Source: CAZRQL01 sp964602415
Lineage (GTDB): Bacteria > Bacteroidota > Bacteroidia > Cytophagales > Flammeovirgaceae
Direction of reading: 5' to 3'
Length of the DNA stretch: 24,366 nucleotides
Assembly (NCBI GenBank): GCA_964602415.1
Contig: CAZRQL010000040.1
Location: forward strand, 1 to 24,366
Program-made: the position numbers and the translations under genes
Shown here: piece after piece, positions 12,605 to 21,689 of the stretch
How the letters are laid out: each line of letters starts with the position of its first letter
How positions within the stretch are numbered: position 1 is the stretch's first letter
Notes under the pieces: model-generated
The model's database searches: none
Told to the model about the DNA's origin: nothing
The model's input: the letters and a program-made list of their open reading frames with translations, nothing else

Positions 12605-13591
12605 ATGTTAGGCACAGGGCATTACAGTTTTAAAAAAATAGTACACAAGCTCCAGTTATCAGTTAATGAGTGCAAATTCAATGACATAACGGATGACGCT
12701 GCTTCATCTCCAAAGGATATTTTGGCCTCTGCTTTTCTTAAACCTTTCAAAACCAAGACTTTTTATTATGTCCATGATACCGAATTCTTCGATAAAGTCA
12801 AAGATTTTTTCGATGGGCGAGTTTCATTGGAGCAAATGGCTGAGGTGTTGGCTCTACGGGTTTCAAAAGACCCAATCGAACTTATTCTTTTTGAAATAGA
12901 GGGTTTGGTCATTGAGGATGAAGTTGTGCGGGCTATTGGGGTGTTTCAAATAGAAAATCAAGACAAATATCTTTTTTTCAATCCTTTAGTTGACGGGATG
13001 GCTTTGGAACTCAGGCGAGGAATTCCCTTGGGGAAATTTGATAAAGGATGCTTGATTTTTGACACGGAGCGCGAGCAAGGCTTCAAGGCAATCGTTGTGG
13101 ACGAATCCTCAAAAAGTGAAGCCCAGCACTGGAGGCAGCACACCTTGGGGCTAACAAGAAGGAAAGACGATTTTTACAAAACCCAACAGGTTTTGCAGGT
13201 TTGTAGGGAGTTTGTGGAGCAGACTTTGGAAGTTCCCGCCGAAGAAGTGGCCTTGATTAAGGGCAAAGCCAAAGATTATTTTTATCAAAATCAAACATTT
13301 GACAAGCAAGAGTTTGAACAGCAAGTGTTTGAAAAGCCTGAAGTCGTAGAAGCCTTTGAGGTTTTTGCGCAGCATTTAGAGCAAGAAAAAAATATTGCCA
13401 TAGAGCCGCAATTCGAGATAGTGGAACAGGCAGTCAAAAAAGACAAAAAAACATTTCGCTCAGTCATCAAACTGGACAAAAACTTTCATGTGTACGTACA
13501 TTCCAATCCCGAATTGTTGGAAAAGGGCTTTGACCCTCAGCGCGGACTCAATTATTATCGGTTGTTTTTCAACAGGGAAGAAAGCAAATAA
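12605..13591 (+). CDS. Nucleoid-associated protein, NdpA/YejK family
   Basis: This 328-residue protein fits the 37-kDa nucleoid-associated protein family by its start (SFKKIVHKL), the central block DPIELILFEIEGLVIEDEVVRAIGVFQIENQDKYLFF, KGCLIFDTEREQGFKAIVVD, HWRQHTLGL and the C-terminal TFRSVIKLDKNFHVYVHSNPELLEKGFD. E. coli YejK associates with the nucleoid and interacts with topoisomerase IV; the role in Bacteroidota is not established. ATG 12605 is chosen from the family alignment and a -7 element just upstream; the frame stays open back to 12374 but that part is antisense to the signal-peptide gene. It is monocistronic and convergent with pyrF (15-nt gap). Confidence 0.82.
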   Translation: MLGTGHYSFKKIVHKLQLSVNECKFNDITDDAASSPKDILASAFLKPFKTKTFYYVHDTEFFDKVKDFFDGRVSLEQMAEVLALRVSKDPIELILFEIEGLVIEDEVVRAIGVFQIENQDKYLFFNPLVDGMALELRRGIPLGKFDKGCLIFDTEREQGFKAIVVDESSKSEAQHWRQHTLGLTRRKDDFYKTQQVLQVCREFVEQTLEVPAEEVALIKGKAKDYFYQNQTFDKQEFEQQVFEKPEVVEAFEVFAQHLEQEKNIAIEPQFEIVEQAVKKDKKTFRSVIKLDKNFHVYVHSNPELLEKGFDPQRGLNYYRLFFNREESK

Positions 13592-13606
13592 CTCACTATT
13601 TTTGAA

Positions 13607-14395
13607 TTAGTTGTTCTTAAAGGCGCGCATTTTTTGGGCAATTTCTTGGGCTTTTGCTTGGGCAGCAAGGCCAAAATCTTCTCCCGATGAGGCATAGATG
13701 ATCTCGCGGGAGGAGTTGATGAGCATATCGCCAAAGTTACTGACGGCCTCTAAATCGCCGCCTTGTGCCCCAACACCCGGCACCAGCAAAAAATGATTGG
13801 GTATTATTTCTCTAATGCTTTGTAAGTGAGCTGCTTGAGTAGCCCCCACCACAAACATCATATTTTCGCCCCAACCTGCTGCTTTTCTGAGCACTTCTTG
13901 GTATAGCTTTTGTCCATTTTCCAATGTAAGCTGCTGAAAATCAGAAGAACCTTTGTTGGAAGTAAGAGCCAGCAGTATGGTCGTCTTATCGCGGTGCTCC
14001 AAAAATGGGGCTATTGAGTCAAACCCCATGTAGGGCGAAACTGTGAGCGCATCGAAGTCCATTTGCTCGAAAAAGGCTTTGGCGTACATGGCAGACGTGT
14101 TGCCAATGTCTCCGCGCTTGGCATCGGCAATAGCAAAATGGGTGGCCGGTATCAGGCTGCGGGTCTGTTCGAGCAATTCCCAGCCCATTTTGCCCATTGC
14201 TTCATAAAAAGCGGTGTTGATTTTGTAAGCTACACAATACGGAAGCGTTTCGGCTATGATATGCTCGTTGAAGTATAAGATACCTTCTTGATTTTTAGGT
14301 AGATGCTTCGGCAATTTGGCAGGGTCGGTATCCAAGCCTACACAAAGGAAATTTCGGGTTTTTAGGATATTTTCTTTGAGATTAGAAAGATTCAT
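13607..14395 (-). CDS. pyrF: Orotidine 5'-phosphate decarboxylase (type 2)
   Basis: This 262-residue enzyme converts OMP to UMP in the last step of de novo pyrimidine synthesis. The catalytic signature AIADAKRGDIGNT places D91, K93 and D96 in the expected D-x-K-x-x-D pattern; K58 (AYKINTAFYEA), LTVSPYMGFDSIAPF and PGVGAQGG (phosphate-binding loop) complete the TIM-barrel active site. The length and VGLDTDPAKLP opening are those of the longer type 2 (mycobacterial/Bacteroidota) subfamily. ATG 14395 (MNLSNLKENI) is chosen over an in-frame start at 14419. It stands alone rather than in a pyr operon. Confidence 0.95.
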   Translation of the reverse strand: MNLSNLKENILKTRNFLCVGLDTDPAKLPKHLPKNQEGILYFNEHIIAETLPYCVAYKINTAFYEAMGKMGWELLEQTRSLIPATHFAIADAKRGDIGNTSAMYAKAFFEQMDFDALTVSPYMGFDSIAPFLEHRDKTTILLALTSNKGSSDFQQLTLENGQKLYQEVLRKAAGWGENMMFVVGATQAAHLQSIREIIPNHFLLVPGVGAQGGDLEAVSNFGDMLINSSREIIYASSGEDFGLAAQAKAQEIAQKMRAFKNN

Positions 14396-14573
14396 GCTAA
14401 TAATTTGGCTGCAAATCAACGGAAATTCAGTTGAATAAGAGCCATCATGTTAGGCTCGTCTGTTTCTAACCGACCAAGGGCATGCAAGCATTTGGGTTGT
14501 TTTTTTATTTTTTAAAGGTCAGAAGCAACAAATTCGACTAAATTTTTTGGCATTTTTGCCAGCGAGCCATTAC

Positions 14574-14603
14574 TTTGGTCGTCTGTTTTTTTGAATAAGA
14601 TTG
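14574..14603 (+). promoter_or_regulatory. Promoter of nrdB
   Basis: TTTG (14574-14577), 18-nt spacer, TAAGATTG (14596-14603; one mismatch to TAnnTTTG). The ATG at 14614 is 10 nt downstream, predicting a very short leader. No NrdR-box pair was recognised. Confidence 0.55.
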
Positions 14604-14613
14604 TTGTTGAAAT

Positions 14614-15603
14614 ATGAAAAATAACGAAGTAAACGGCTGGACGGAGCCGATTTTGAGAGAAAATAAAGGCCGTTTTGTTCTTTATCCTATTGAGCACCAC
14701 GATATATGGGAATTTTACAAAAAGGCTGAGGCCAGTTTTTGGACAGCAGAAGAGATTGACTTGGGTGCAGACCTCAAAGATTGGGAGCGTCTCAGTGAAG
14801 GCGAAAAGCATTTTATCTCCCATGTGCTGGCCTTTTTTGCGGCCAGTGACGGCATAGTAAATGAGAATTTGGCCGAGAACTTTATTCGTGATGTCCAGTA
14901 CACAGAGGCCAAGTTTTTTTATGGCTTTCAAATAGCCATAGAAAACATTCATTCTGAGACTTATTCGTTGCTGATTGATACTTATATCAAAGACAATGCA
15001 GAAAAGAATAAACTCTTCAAAGCCATTGAGACGATGGACTGCGTTTCAAAGAAAGCCAACTGGGCACTTCGTTGGATAGAAAGCGGCAGCTTCGCCGAGC
15101 GGCTTGTCGCTTTTGCGGCGGTGGAGGGGATTTTCTTTTCAGGAAGTTTTTGTTCGATTTTTTGGCTAAAAAAACGCGGCTTGATGCCCGGCCTAAGTTT
15201 TTCCAACGAACTCATTTCCAGAGATGAAGGCCTGCACTGCGACTTTGCCTGCTTGTTGTACAACAATTATGTTGAGCGTAAGTTGCCTATTGAAACCATT
15301 ACGGCCATCATAGCCGATGCGGTTTTGATTGAAAAAGAGTTTGTGGTGGATGCTTTGCCGGTGAAGCTCATCGGAATGAACGCTGATTTGATGTGTCAGT
15401 ATATTGAATTTGTGGCAGATAGGCTTTTGGCAGCTTTGGGATGTCCCAAAATCTTCAATTCATCCAATCCCTTTGATTTTATGGAAATGATTTCGCTTCA
15501 AGGCAAGACCAATTTCTTTGAGAAAAGGGTTTCCGAGTACCAAAAAGCAGGTGTAATGAGTGAAAAAGAGGCTCCCAAATTTTCTTTGAGCGAAGATTTT
15601 TAA
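14614..15603 (+). CDS. nrdB: Class I ribonucleotide reductase, beta (radical) subunit
   Basis: This 329-residue R2 protein carries the di-iron site and tyrosyl radical that start ribonucleotide reduction in the partner alpha subunit. All expected residues are present with E. coli-like spacing: D49 (SFWTAEEID), E110 and H113 with the radical tyrosine Y117 (ENIHSETY), E171 (VEGIFF), E205 and H208 (RDEGLH). It is therefore a conventional tyrosyl-radical enzyme rather than a Tyr-less subclass. ATG 14614 is supported by the promoter 10 nt upstream. nrdA is not adjacent in this window. A strong terminator follows directly. Confidence 0.96.
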   Translation: MKNNEVNGWTEPILRENKGRFVLYPIEHHDIWEFYKKAEASFWTAEEIDLGADLKDWERLSEGEKHFISHVLAFFAASDGIVNENLAENFIRDVQYTEAKFFYGFQIAIENIHSETYSLLIDTYIKDNAEKNKLFKAIETMDCVSKKANWALRWIESGSFAERLVAFAAVEGIFFSGSFCSIFWLKKRGLMPGLSFSNELISRDEGLHCDFACLLYNNYVERKLPIETITAIIADAVLIEKEFVVDALPVKLIGMNADLMCQYIEFVADRLLAALGCPKIFNSSNPFDFMEMISLQGKTNFFEKRVSEYQKAGVMSEKEAPKFSLSEDF

Positions 15604-15605
15604 AA

Positions 15606-15631
15606 AAAAAGCCCCGAGAGAGGGGCTTTTT
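15606..15631. terminator. Bidirectional intrinsic terminator between nrdB and the convergent TPR gene
   Basis: GCCCC (15611-15615) and GGGGC (15622-15626) around a GAGAGA loop, flanked by A5 and T5 that extend the stem to 10 bp and provide T runs in both directions. It lies 2 nt after the nrdB stop and 7 nt after the stop of the minus-strand gene. Confidence 0.9.
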
Positions 15632-15638
15632 AGTTTGG

Positions 15639-16838
15639 TTATTTTTTGATTCTTTTCTGGGCGGCTTCTTGTTTTTCTTTCATGCCCAAATTCCTATAAA
15701 TAGAGGCAAGCATCATGTTGATCTGATTGACTTGCTCTCCTTCAGGTTGTAGGCGGTAGCAAGTTTCCAGATAGGGCATAGCGTTGCGGCAATAGTCTTT
15801 GATTTTGGTTTCAATTTTTTCAAGTTCGACTTTGTCTTTGGAATCCTCACGTTTGTCATTCCAATCTTCTTCCGCTTGGGCAGCGAGCTTGTAGTAGAGC
15901 AGGCCGAGATAGAAATTGGCCTCGAAGTTTTTCTTATTTATGTCCAATGCTTTTTTGTAGTATTTGATGGCATTGTCGTAGTCCTTTTGGTCATCGTACA
16001 TTCTTCCGACAAAAAGCGTAACAACGTCATCGTCAGGACTCATTTCCATTACTTTTACGAGCACTTCGATGGCTTCTTTGTATTGACCTTTTTGCCCTAA
16101 GATTTGGGCTTTGGTTTTGAGCAAATTGATTGATTTGGGAAATTTGGCAACTCCTTTTTCAACATAAGCAAGGGCACCTTCTTTGTCGTCCTCGTCAATG
16201 GCCAAATTGAACCCCATCAAAAATATATCTGGCGTTTTTCCGCCTCTTTCATAATAAAGTTTCATTCCTTTTTCCAACAATTCTTTGTTTTTCAGTGTGT
16301 AGCCTGAGGTAGAGAGCATAAAAGCGGCTGTGGTGTCTTTTTCTTGAAGTTGCGCGGCAGCCTCAAAAAACTCTGCTGCTTTTGCGTACTCTTGGTCAGA
16401 ATAAAATTTCGCACCTTTGTTGAACGCCCCTTCGTAGAGGGCAGGAATGACCGGATTGAGGATTTCTTCCTCATTTTCAGGGTTTCTCATGGGTATCTCC
16501 AGACGCAGTCGGTACTCATTCTGTTTACTTTTTTCGGTCAGCTCTTTCACTTTGTTGTAGGCTTCAATGGATTTGCTCAGTGCTTTGGGGTCTAAAGACG
16601 CAATAGATGCTTCATCTGAAAGGGCTATCATTTGGTAAACCTCGCCTTTGTAAAACCAGCCTTTGGGTTTGGCTTGTTCTTTGGGGTCGAGCAATAGCGC
16701 GTCAATATGTCGCTTGGCTTCGGCTATATCTTTTTGACGCAGAGCTTTCTGCATTTTGGGATAGGAGGGTTTGAACTCACCTTGAGCCCAACAAAACTGT
16801 GCGACTACCAGTGCAACCAACAAAAAAAGACTTCTCAT
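15639..16838 (-). CDS. Secreted/periplasmic TPR-repeat protein
   Basis: This 399-residue protein has a signal peptide (MRSLFLLVALVVAQFCWAQ, cleavage after Ala-Gln) and TPR repeats through most of the mature part: PKGWFYKGEVYQMIAL, EYAKAAEFFEAAAQLQ, KEGALAYVEKGVAKFPKS, GQYKEAIEVLVKVMEMSPDD and KDYDNAIKYYKKALDINKKNFEANFYLGLLY. The C-terminal part (EAEEDWNDKREDSKDK-like charged linker, then helices) is lysine-rich. No lipobox is present, so it should be soluble in the periplasm or outer-membrane associated. Function is unknown; such proteins are abundant in Bacteroidota and act as scaffolds. A TAACTTTG -7 element lies 19 nt upstream of ATG 16838. Confidence 0.85.
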   Translation of the reverse strand: MRSLFLLVALVVAQFCWAQGEFKPSYPKMQKALRQKDIAEAKRHIDALLLDPKEQAKPKGWFYKGEVYQMIALSDEASIASLDPKALSKSIEAYNKVKELTEKSKQNEYRLRLEIPMRNPENEEEILNPVIPALYEGAFNKGAKFYSDQEYAKAAEFFEAAAQLQEKDTTAAFMLSTSGYTLKNKELLEKGMKLYYERGGKTPDIFLMGFNLAIDEDDKEGALAYVEKGVAKFPKSINLLKTKAQILGQKGQYKEAIEVLVKVMEMSPDDDVVTLFVGRMYDDQKDYDNAIKYYKKALDINKKNFEANFYLGLLYYKLAAQAEEDWNDKREDSKDKVELEKIETKIKDYCRNAMPYLETCYRLQPEGEQVNQINMMLASIYRNLGMKEKQEAAQKRIKK

Positions 16839-16857
16839 GTTTCTTAGATTTTAAAAA

Positions 16858-16865
16858 CAAAGTTA
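16858..16865 (-). promoter_or_regulatory. -7 element of the periplasmic TPR gene
   Basis: On the minus strand TAACTTTG matches TAnnTTTG exactly, 19 nt before the ATG. TTTG boxes upstream lie at spacings of 14 and 24 nt, neither optimal, so the -33 element is left open. Confidence 0.5.
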
Positions 16866-17186
16866 GCAAATTCTTCATCCAAAAAGCCTCAAATAGCAGC
16901 CAATCAGTTTGTTTTTGTTTTTTAAATAATTGATGTTGAAAAAATATGTTTAGGCATCGCCAAAAAACAGTGGCATTTTTATTTTCCTAATATTAATAAT
17001 GAAAAAAAACTCACAATCTTGTCAAACGAGTTTTTTTACAAAGCGGCATGGTAATTCCCGAAGGGAGTGATTTATTTTTGTAGTTGACACAAAAATACCA
17101 TTTTTTTGCACTGATGTACTAATCAATAAGCAACCTAATTTGATTTTTAGTGTGTCTTTTGAATGTATTTTTTTGAAATTTATGAT
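16866..17186. other. AT-rich intergenic region between divergent secreted-protein genes
   Basis: No gene or RNA is recognised in these 321 nt. A 10-bp AT-rich inverted repeat (17003-17012 with 17028-17037; AAAAAAACTC/GAGTTTTTTT) has a 15-nt loop and could act as a weak terminator or operator. A TATTTTTG at 17073-17080 fits the -7 consensus for the rightward adhesin gene but would give a leader of about 100 nt and has no -33 box. The in-frame ATG at 17163 is discounted in favour of 17187. Confidence 0.4.
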
Positions 17187-20100
17187 ATGAATAAAATATT
17201 ACAAAATTTTTCTTTCCTGTTGGGCTTTTTAGGTCTGGCATTTGTGGTTCAAGCCCAGGGTTTGGGTGACAAGACTTCTGTCGGCAGGGAGTTCTGGCTG
17301 GCTTACCTCCAAAATTGGACTACCTCAAACCAATATCTGTACATAAGCGGCGAACCCTCTACGGACATCGAAATCTCACAGCCTTCTTATGGCAAGAGGC
17401 CTTGGCATGGAAAGTTTAAGCTCAATGCCCAGGGTATTTTCTTTCTTGATTTAAGTGCTTTCCAGTCCGATGTACTTTCCATAGAGACAGAAAGAAGTGG
17501 CAAAGCCATCAAGATTACGGCTTCGCAGGATGTGTCTGTTTATGTGGCCAATACGGGCAGCGTGAGTTCCGACGCAACAGTGGTTTTGCCTAAAGAGTCT
17601 TTAGGCAGGGAATATTATGTTTTGACCTACATAAGCCGCAATACTTCCGGAAGCAGTCAGTTTGGGGTCATAGCCGTTGAAGACAAGACCGAGATTGAGA
17701 TTGTTTCTACTGCTCAAGACAATAGGGGCTGGCTCTTGCCGGGTAGCCCAAGAAAGTTTGTACTGGACAAAGCCGGCGATATGATACAATTCAAAGCATC
17801 AGATGGTGGCGGGGTTGATTTTAGCGGTACTCAGGTACGCGCTCTGACGGGAAACTCAGGTGATTGCAAAAGAATAGCTGTATTTGGCAGTGCCAATTTT
17901 ACTATGATTTGTACCGATAGTGAATCCAATACCTCTCCTTTGGAAAGAGGCAAGAAAAATGTTGTTTCCGATGACCCGGGCTGTGGCGGTGGACGCGACC
18001 ACATGATAGAGCAGTGTCATCCTGTGGAGTCTTGGGGCAAAACATTTATTACAGTGCCTTTTTTAAGGAGAAATTTTGATATTTACAGAGTGATGGCCAG
18101 TGAAGATTCTACCTACTTTTATGTGGACAATCTTGACATGACCAGGCCTTACCGCAACAATCGCGGCGAAATCATCAGGCTTGACAAAGGCGACTGGTTT
18201 ACTTTTATGCTTCCCAATATAGGCCCCGATCGCAAGCCTAAAGCCAGTATCATTAAGTCCAACCGTTCTATTGCTTTGGGGCATTATGCTTCCAGCAAGT
18301 TGGCGACCCGCGCCAACCCTGAGCAGTACGGCGATCCGTTTTTTATCTGGGAAAGTCCCACTGAGCAGTTTTTGCAAAAAGTAAGTTTTAATGTCTTTGT
18401 GGGTGTAGGGAGTGGATTTGTGTATTACCTCAATGTTTTTACGCCGAGTACCTCAGTGGGGAGGGTCAAGTTTGACGGCAAAGTCATTCCTGCCGATCAG
18501 TTTATCAAGGTCGCAGGTGCACCCGAGTATAGTTTTTGGCGACTTGAAAACATTACTCCCGGCAACCATACGCTGGAAAGTCCTGACGGATGTGTGGGCT
18601 ATGTATATGGCTATTCGAGAGACTTTGAGTCCTACGGTTATCTGACCGGAGCCAAACTCAACCCGATTAATTTGAAAGAGGGTTTTGTCGATTTTAAGAC
18701 AGGCACTGAACTCAAAGATGAGTTTGATGCCAGAGGCAATCTAATACGCGAGGGCAAAAGCAAAATATGCACAGGAATGGATGTGCTTTATGTGATGGAA
18801 GACAAGTCTGCCCGCTTCCGCTATTTCCAGTGGGCTTTTCCTGACAGAGCAGGTAAAAACGCTAATTATTTTCCTGAAAACGTAAAGCCCGGTACAGCAG
18901 AAATCAGGCAGAGGGCACTGGCAGGAGAGCCAATTGAGCGTTACGACGGAGATACTGTCAGACATACTTTTAGCAAACCGGGTATCTATTACATAAAGGT
19001 TTTTGCTTACAGAGACTCGTTGGATTTTGTGGACATAGCCAACCCCAATAAGTGTAATAAGCCTTTTGAGTATGAAATTGTGCTTGATTTGCAACAAGAT
19101 GGTTGGAAAGGTTTGACTTTGGAGGGACTCAGAAGGGTTTGCCCCGGATTTGAAGGGGCTGTCTATCGCATCCGAAACAACAACAATTCTGCTTATCCTT
19201 TTTACAATTGGCAGGTTGTTGGGGGAGAAATTGTGAAGTATGACACCGTCAAAAACGAAATCACAGTCAACTGGTCATCAGACCCTAAATTTTTTAACCG
19301 TCCCCACCCTGAAACTTGGGATAAGCCCGACTTGGACAATACCCGCCCGGGTGTGTTTATACAGGGGTTGGATTCGTTTGGTTGTATTTCAAGACCGTCC
19401 ATTAGAGGCGTAAATATTTCTCCTACTCCGCCTCCTCCCAACGTAACCGGTCCTCTGTGTGCCAGTTTTAGTTTGCCCATGATTTATTCGATAGACTCAA
19501 TTTCTCAAGGGGCTTCTTATGGTTGGAGAATTGAGCCGCAAGACGGTAATTTTACGTACAGATATTTGGGTGCTGACTCCAGCCGAGTAGAAGTTACTTG
19601 GACACCGGATGCGGCCAATAAACAATATCGTTTTTATGCCAGAGAATACTTGCCCAAATGCGGCTTGTCAGATTGGACAGAAACACCTTATGTGGTTACT
19701 GTTTTTCCCGACTTATCAGCCGCTTTGAAGACTGCCGTAGTAACCTATCCGCCGATTGACAGCTCTCGCCCTGAAGAGCCTCTTTTTGAATACACTCTTG
19801 ATCCGAAGGTTTCGGACTATCTGGTGCATGACAGTTTGAGCATAATTAGAAAAACTTTTAAAAATGGCAGCGACCAACAAGTAGGAGGCGATTTGAATTT
19901 GGGTAGAGCCACTCAAACTGCCAATCCTTACAGGTTTGTAGATTCGAAGGACATCAAATCCAATTCTGAGATTTATGAATACTTCATTCAAGGCAACGAC
20001 AACTGCGGCAGACCCCTCAATACGCTTCCTTTGCGCACGATGCTTTTGACAGCCACTAAGCGCGTAGAGGGCACAGCCCCAGACATCAAAGAGTATTCTG

Positions 20101-20618
20101 CATTGAATTGGAGTCCTTACATATCTTGGCAGGGCAACATCGAATACCAAGTTCATCGCAGTATCAACAATGGAAAATATGAGCCGTATCCCGCACAAGG
20201 CACGTTTAGCAATTCGGGGGTAGAGTTTGAAAACGGAGATGACGCTGTGTTACAGTGGTATGTTATAGAAGCCAGACTCTTAGATACTGAAGGTCGCTAT
20301 GTGCGCTCTGCTTGGTCCAATAGGGCTGGTTTGCAGTTTCCAAAGGATATATTCGGGACAATTATGATGACCCCGAATGGCGACGGCAAAAATGATGTAC
20401 TCGTCATTGTCAACATAGATGCGCACCCTGTTTTAGGGCCTAAAAAACTAATTGTTTACAATCGTTGGGGGCAGGTAATCAGGACTTTTGACGACTACAA
20501 ACAAAACTGGGACGGTACTGCTGAAGGTTCTGAAAAACTCGAAGGAACTTATTTCTACGTTGTGCTTGACGTAGAGGGCGGATTGGTTACCAAAGGAGCT
20601 GTTACTATTGTGAGATAA
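17187..20618 (+). CDS. Large secreted protein: IgGFc-binding-like domain, PKD/Ig-like modules, gliding-motility C-terminal domain (T9SS substrate)
   Basis: This 1143-residue protein has a signal peptide (MNKILQNFSFLLGFLGLAFVVQAQ). Residues about 30-500 resemble the IgGFc-binding N-terminal domain (VGREFWLAYLQNW, KAIKITASQDVSVYVANTGS, DATVVLPKESLGREYYVLTY, DHMIEQCHPVESWGKTFITVPF). PKD/Ig-like beta modules and one FN3-like segment (ALNWSPYISWQGNIEYQVHRS) follow. Residues about 1055-1143 are the CHU_C/gliding motility-associated C-terminal domain (MTPNGDGKNDVLVI, LIVYNRWGQVIRTF, NWDGTAEGS, GTYFYVV), which directs type IX secretion and surface attachment. It is expected on the cell surface as an adhesin or motility-associated protein. 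ATG 17187 gives a clean signal peptide; an ATG 24 nt upstream would add MYFFEIYD in front of it. Confidence 0.88.
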   Translation: MNKILQNFSFLLGFLGLAFVVQAQGLGDKTSVGREFWLAYLQNWTTSNQYLYISGEPSTDIEISQPSYGKRPWHGKFKLNAQGIFFLDLSAFQSDVLSIETERSGKAIKITASQDVSVYVANTGSVSSDATVVLPKESLGREYYVLTYISRNTSGSSQFGVIAVEDKTEIEIVSTAQDNRGWLLPGSPRKFVLDKAGDMIQFKASDGGGVDFSGTQVRALTGNSGDCKRIAVFGSANFTMICTDSESNTSPLERGKKNVVSDDPGCGGGRDHMIEQCHPVESWGKTFITVPFLRRNFDIYRVMASEDSTYFYVDNLDMTRPYRNNRGEIIRLDKGDWFTFMLPNIGPDRKPKASIIKSNRSIALGHYASSKLATRANPEQYGDPFFIWESPTEQFLQKVSFNVFVGVGSGFVYYLNVFTPSTSVGRVKFDGKVIPADQFIKVAGAPEYSFWRLENITPGNHTLESPDGCVGYVYGYSRDFESYGYLTGAKLNPINLKEGFVDFKTGTELKDEFDARGNLIREGKSKICTGMDVLYVMEDKSARFRYFQWAFPDRAGKNANYFPENVKPGTAEIRQRALAGEPIERYDGDTVRHTFSKPGIYYIKVFAYRDSLDFVDIANPNKCNKPFEYEIVLDLQQDGWKGLTLEGLRRVCPGFEGAVYRIRNNNNSAYPFYNWQVVGGEIVKYDTVKNEITVNWSSDPKFFNRPHPETWDKPDLDNTRPGVFIQGLDSFGCISRPSIRGVNISPTPPPPNVTGPLCASFSLPMIYSIDSISQGASYGWRIEPQDGNFTYRYLGADSSRVEVTWTPDAANKQYRFYAREYLPKCGLSDWTETPYVVTVFPDLSAALKTAVVTYPPIDSSRPEEPLFEYTLDPKVSDYLVHDSLSIIRKTFKNGSDQQVGGDLNLGRATQTANPYRFVDSKDIKSNSEIYEYFIQGNDNCGRPLNTLPLRTMLLTATKRVEGTAPDIKEYSALNWSPYISWQGNIEYQVHRSINNGKYEPYPAQGTFSNSGVEFENGDDAVLQWYVIEARLLDTEGRYVRSAWSNRAGLQFPKDIFGTIMMTPNGDGKNDVLVIVNIDAHPVLGPKKLIVYNRWGQVIRTFDDYKQNWDGTAEGSEKLEGTYFYVVLDVEGGLVTKGAVTIVR

Positions 20619-20640
20619 ACTTTTTTTACTATCCAATTTG

Positions 20641-20674
20641 AAAAGGCATGCAAAAATTTTTGTATGCCTTTTTT
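20641..20674 (+). terminator. Intrinsic terminator after the secreted adhesin-like gene
   Basis: AAAAGGCATGCAAAAA (20641-20656) is complementary to TTTTTGTATGCCTTTT (20657-20672) with a single G-T wobble, followed by more T. It starts 22 nt after the stop. The GGCAT/ATGCC core and the flanking A/T runs make it effective mainly rightward. Confidence 0.88.
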
Positions 20675-20713
20675 CTTTGTAGGGTTTGAATTTTAAGCAC
20701 CTGCTAAATAAAT

Positions 20714-20735
20714 TATTTTTGATTTACTAAATTTG
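20714..20735 (+). promoter_or_regulatory. Two -7-like elements upstream of etfA
   Basis: TATTTTTG (20714-20721) and TAAATTTG (20728-20735) both match TAnnTTTG. The second ends 18 nt before ATG 20754. No well-spaced -33 TTTG is present for either, so which is used is unknown. Confidence 0.45.
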
Positions 20736-20753
20736 CATGTAAAGAAACGATAT

Positions 20754-21689
20754 ATGAGAGCATTGGTTTACTTAGAGTCTGAACAAGGCTCAATCAAAAA
20801 AACTTCTTTGGAAGCCATAAACTATGCTGTACTTGCTGGCTATGAAGTTGTAGGTGTAGCAGGTGGCAGTGTTCAAAATTTGGAAAATTTGGGCATTAAA
20901 GTTTTACATTGTTCTGATGATAGGCTCAACGAAGGCATTATCAAAGCAACAGCTACGTTGATAACTGAGGCCGCTCAAAAAGAAGGGGCTTCTCTGGTTG
21001 TTATGGCGCGTTCTTCTTTGGTAGATGCAGTAGCCTCTCTCGTCGGATTGAGACTGGATGCTTCTATTGCCACCAATGTTGTTTCTTTGCCCGATACTTC
21101 CTCAGGTTTTAAAGTCAAGCGCGGCATTTATACAGGCAAAGCCTTTGCCGAAGTTACGCTTCCCAAAACCAAAAAAGTCTTGACCATCAAAAAAAGTACC
21201 GTTACGGCCATTCAAACCGATGGGACAGGCAGCGTAGAGGTTTTTGTGCCGGAGTTTTCGCCTATGGATTTTGCGGCCAAGCGTACCGAAGTTGTCAGGG
21301 CATCGGGAGGGATTTTACTGCCCGAAGCCGACCGCGTGGTTTCTGCCGGACGCGGCTTGAAAGGCCCCGAGAACTGGGGTATGATAGAAGAGCTTGCCCA
21401 AACACTTGGGGCGGCCACTGCATGCTCTAAGCCCGTGTCTGACATGGACTGGAGACCCCACCACGAGCACGTAGGCCAAACAGGTGTCAAAGTTAGTCCT
21501 GATCTTTATATTGCTGTGGGTATTTCGGGGGCTATCCAGCACTTGGCGGGGGTCAATTCTTCCAAAGTCATTGTGGCCATCAACAAAGATGCCGATGCAC
21601 CTTTTTTCAAAGCAGCAGACTACGGAGTGGTTGGGGATGCTTTTGATATTGTACCTAAACTCAATGAGGCTTTTAAAAGAGCGGTCTAA
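20754..21689 (+). CDS. etfA: Electron transfer flavoprotein subunit alpha
   Basis: This 311-residue protein accepts electrons, with EtfB, from acyl-CoA and other dehydrogenases and passes them to the quinone pool. The N-terminal ETF domain (MRALVYLESEQGSIKKTSLEAINYA) is followed by the FAD-binding domain: SAGRGLKGPENWGMIEELA, VSDMDWRPHHEHVGQTG, SPDLYIAVGISGAIQHLAGV, VIVAINKDADAPFFKAADYGVVGD. ATG 20754 is chosen; an in-frame ATG at 20733 falls inside the promoter. The partner etfB is not adjacent, unlike the usual etfBA pair, so it must lie elsewhere if present. It is flanked by terminator and intergenic space, so it is monocistronic. Confidence 0.95.
   Translation: MRALVYLESEQGSIKKTSLEAINYAVLAGYEVVGVAGGSVQNLENLGIKVLHCSDDRLNEGIIKATATLITEAAQKEGASLVVMARSSLVDAVASLVGLRLDASIATNVVSLPDTSSGFKVKRGIYTGKAFAEVTLPKTKKVLTIKKSTVTAIQTDGTGSVEVFVPEFSPMDFAAKRTEVVRASGGILLPEADRVVSAGRGLKGPENWGMIEELAQTLGAATACSKPVSDMDWRPHHEHVGQTGVKVSPDLYIAVGISGAIQHLAGVNSSKVIVAINKDADAPFFKAADYGVVGDAFDIVPKLNEAFKRAV

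Noticed and set aside
19716..20198. 160-codon minus-strand open frame
   Set aside because: Antisense to the secreted adhesin-like gene with no recognisable features.
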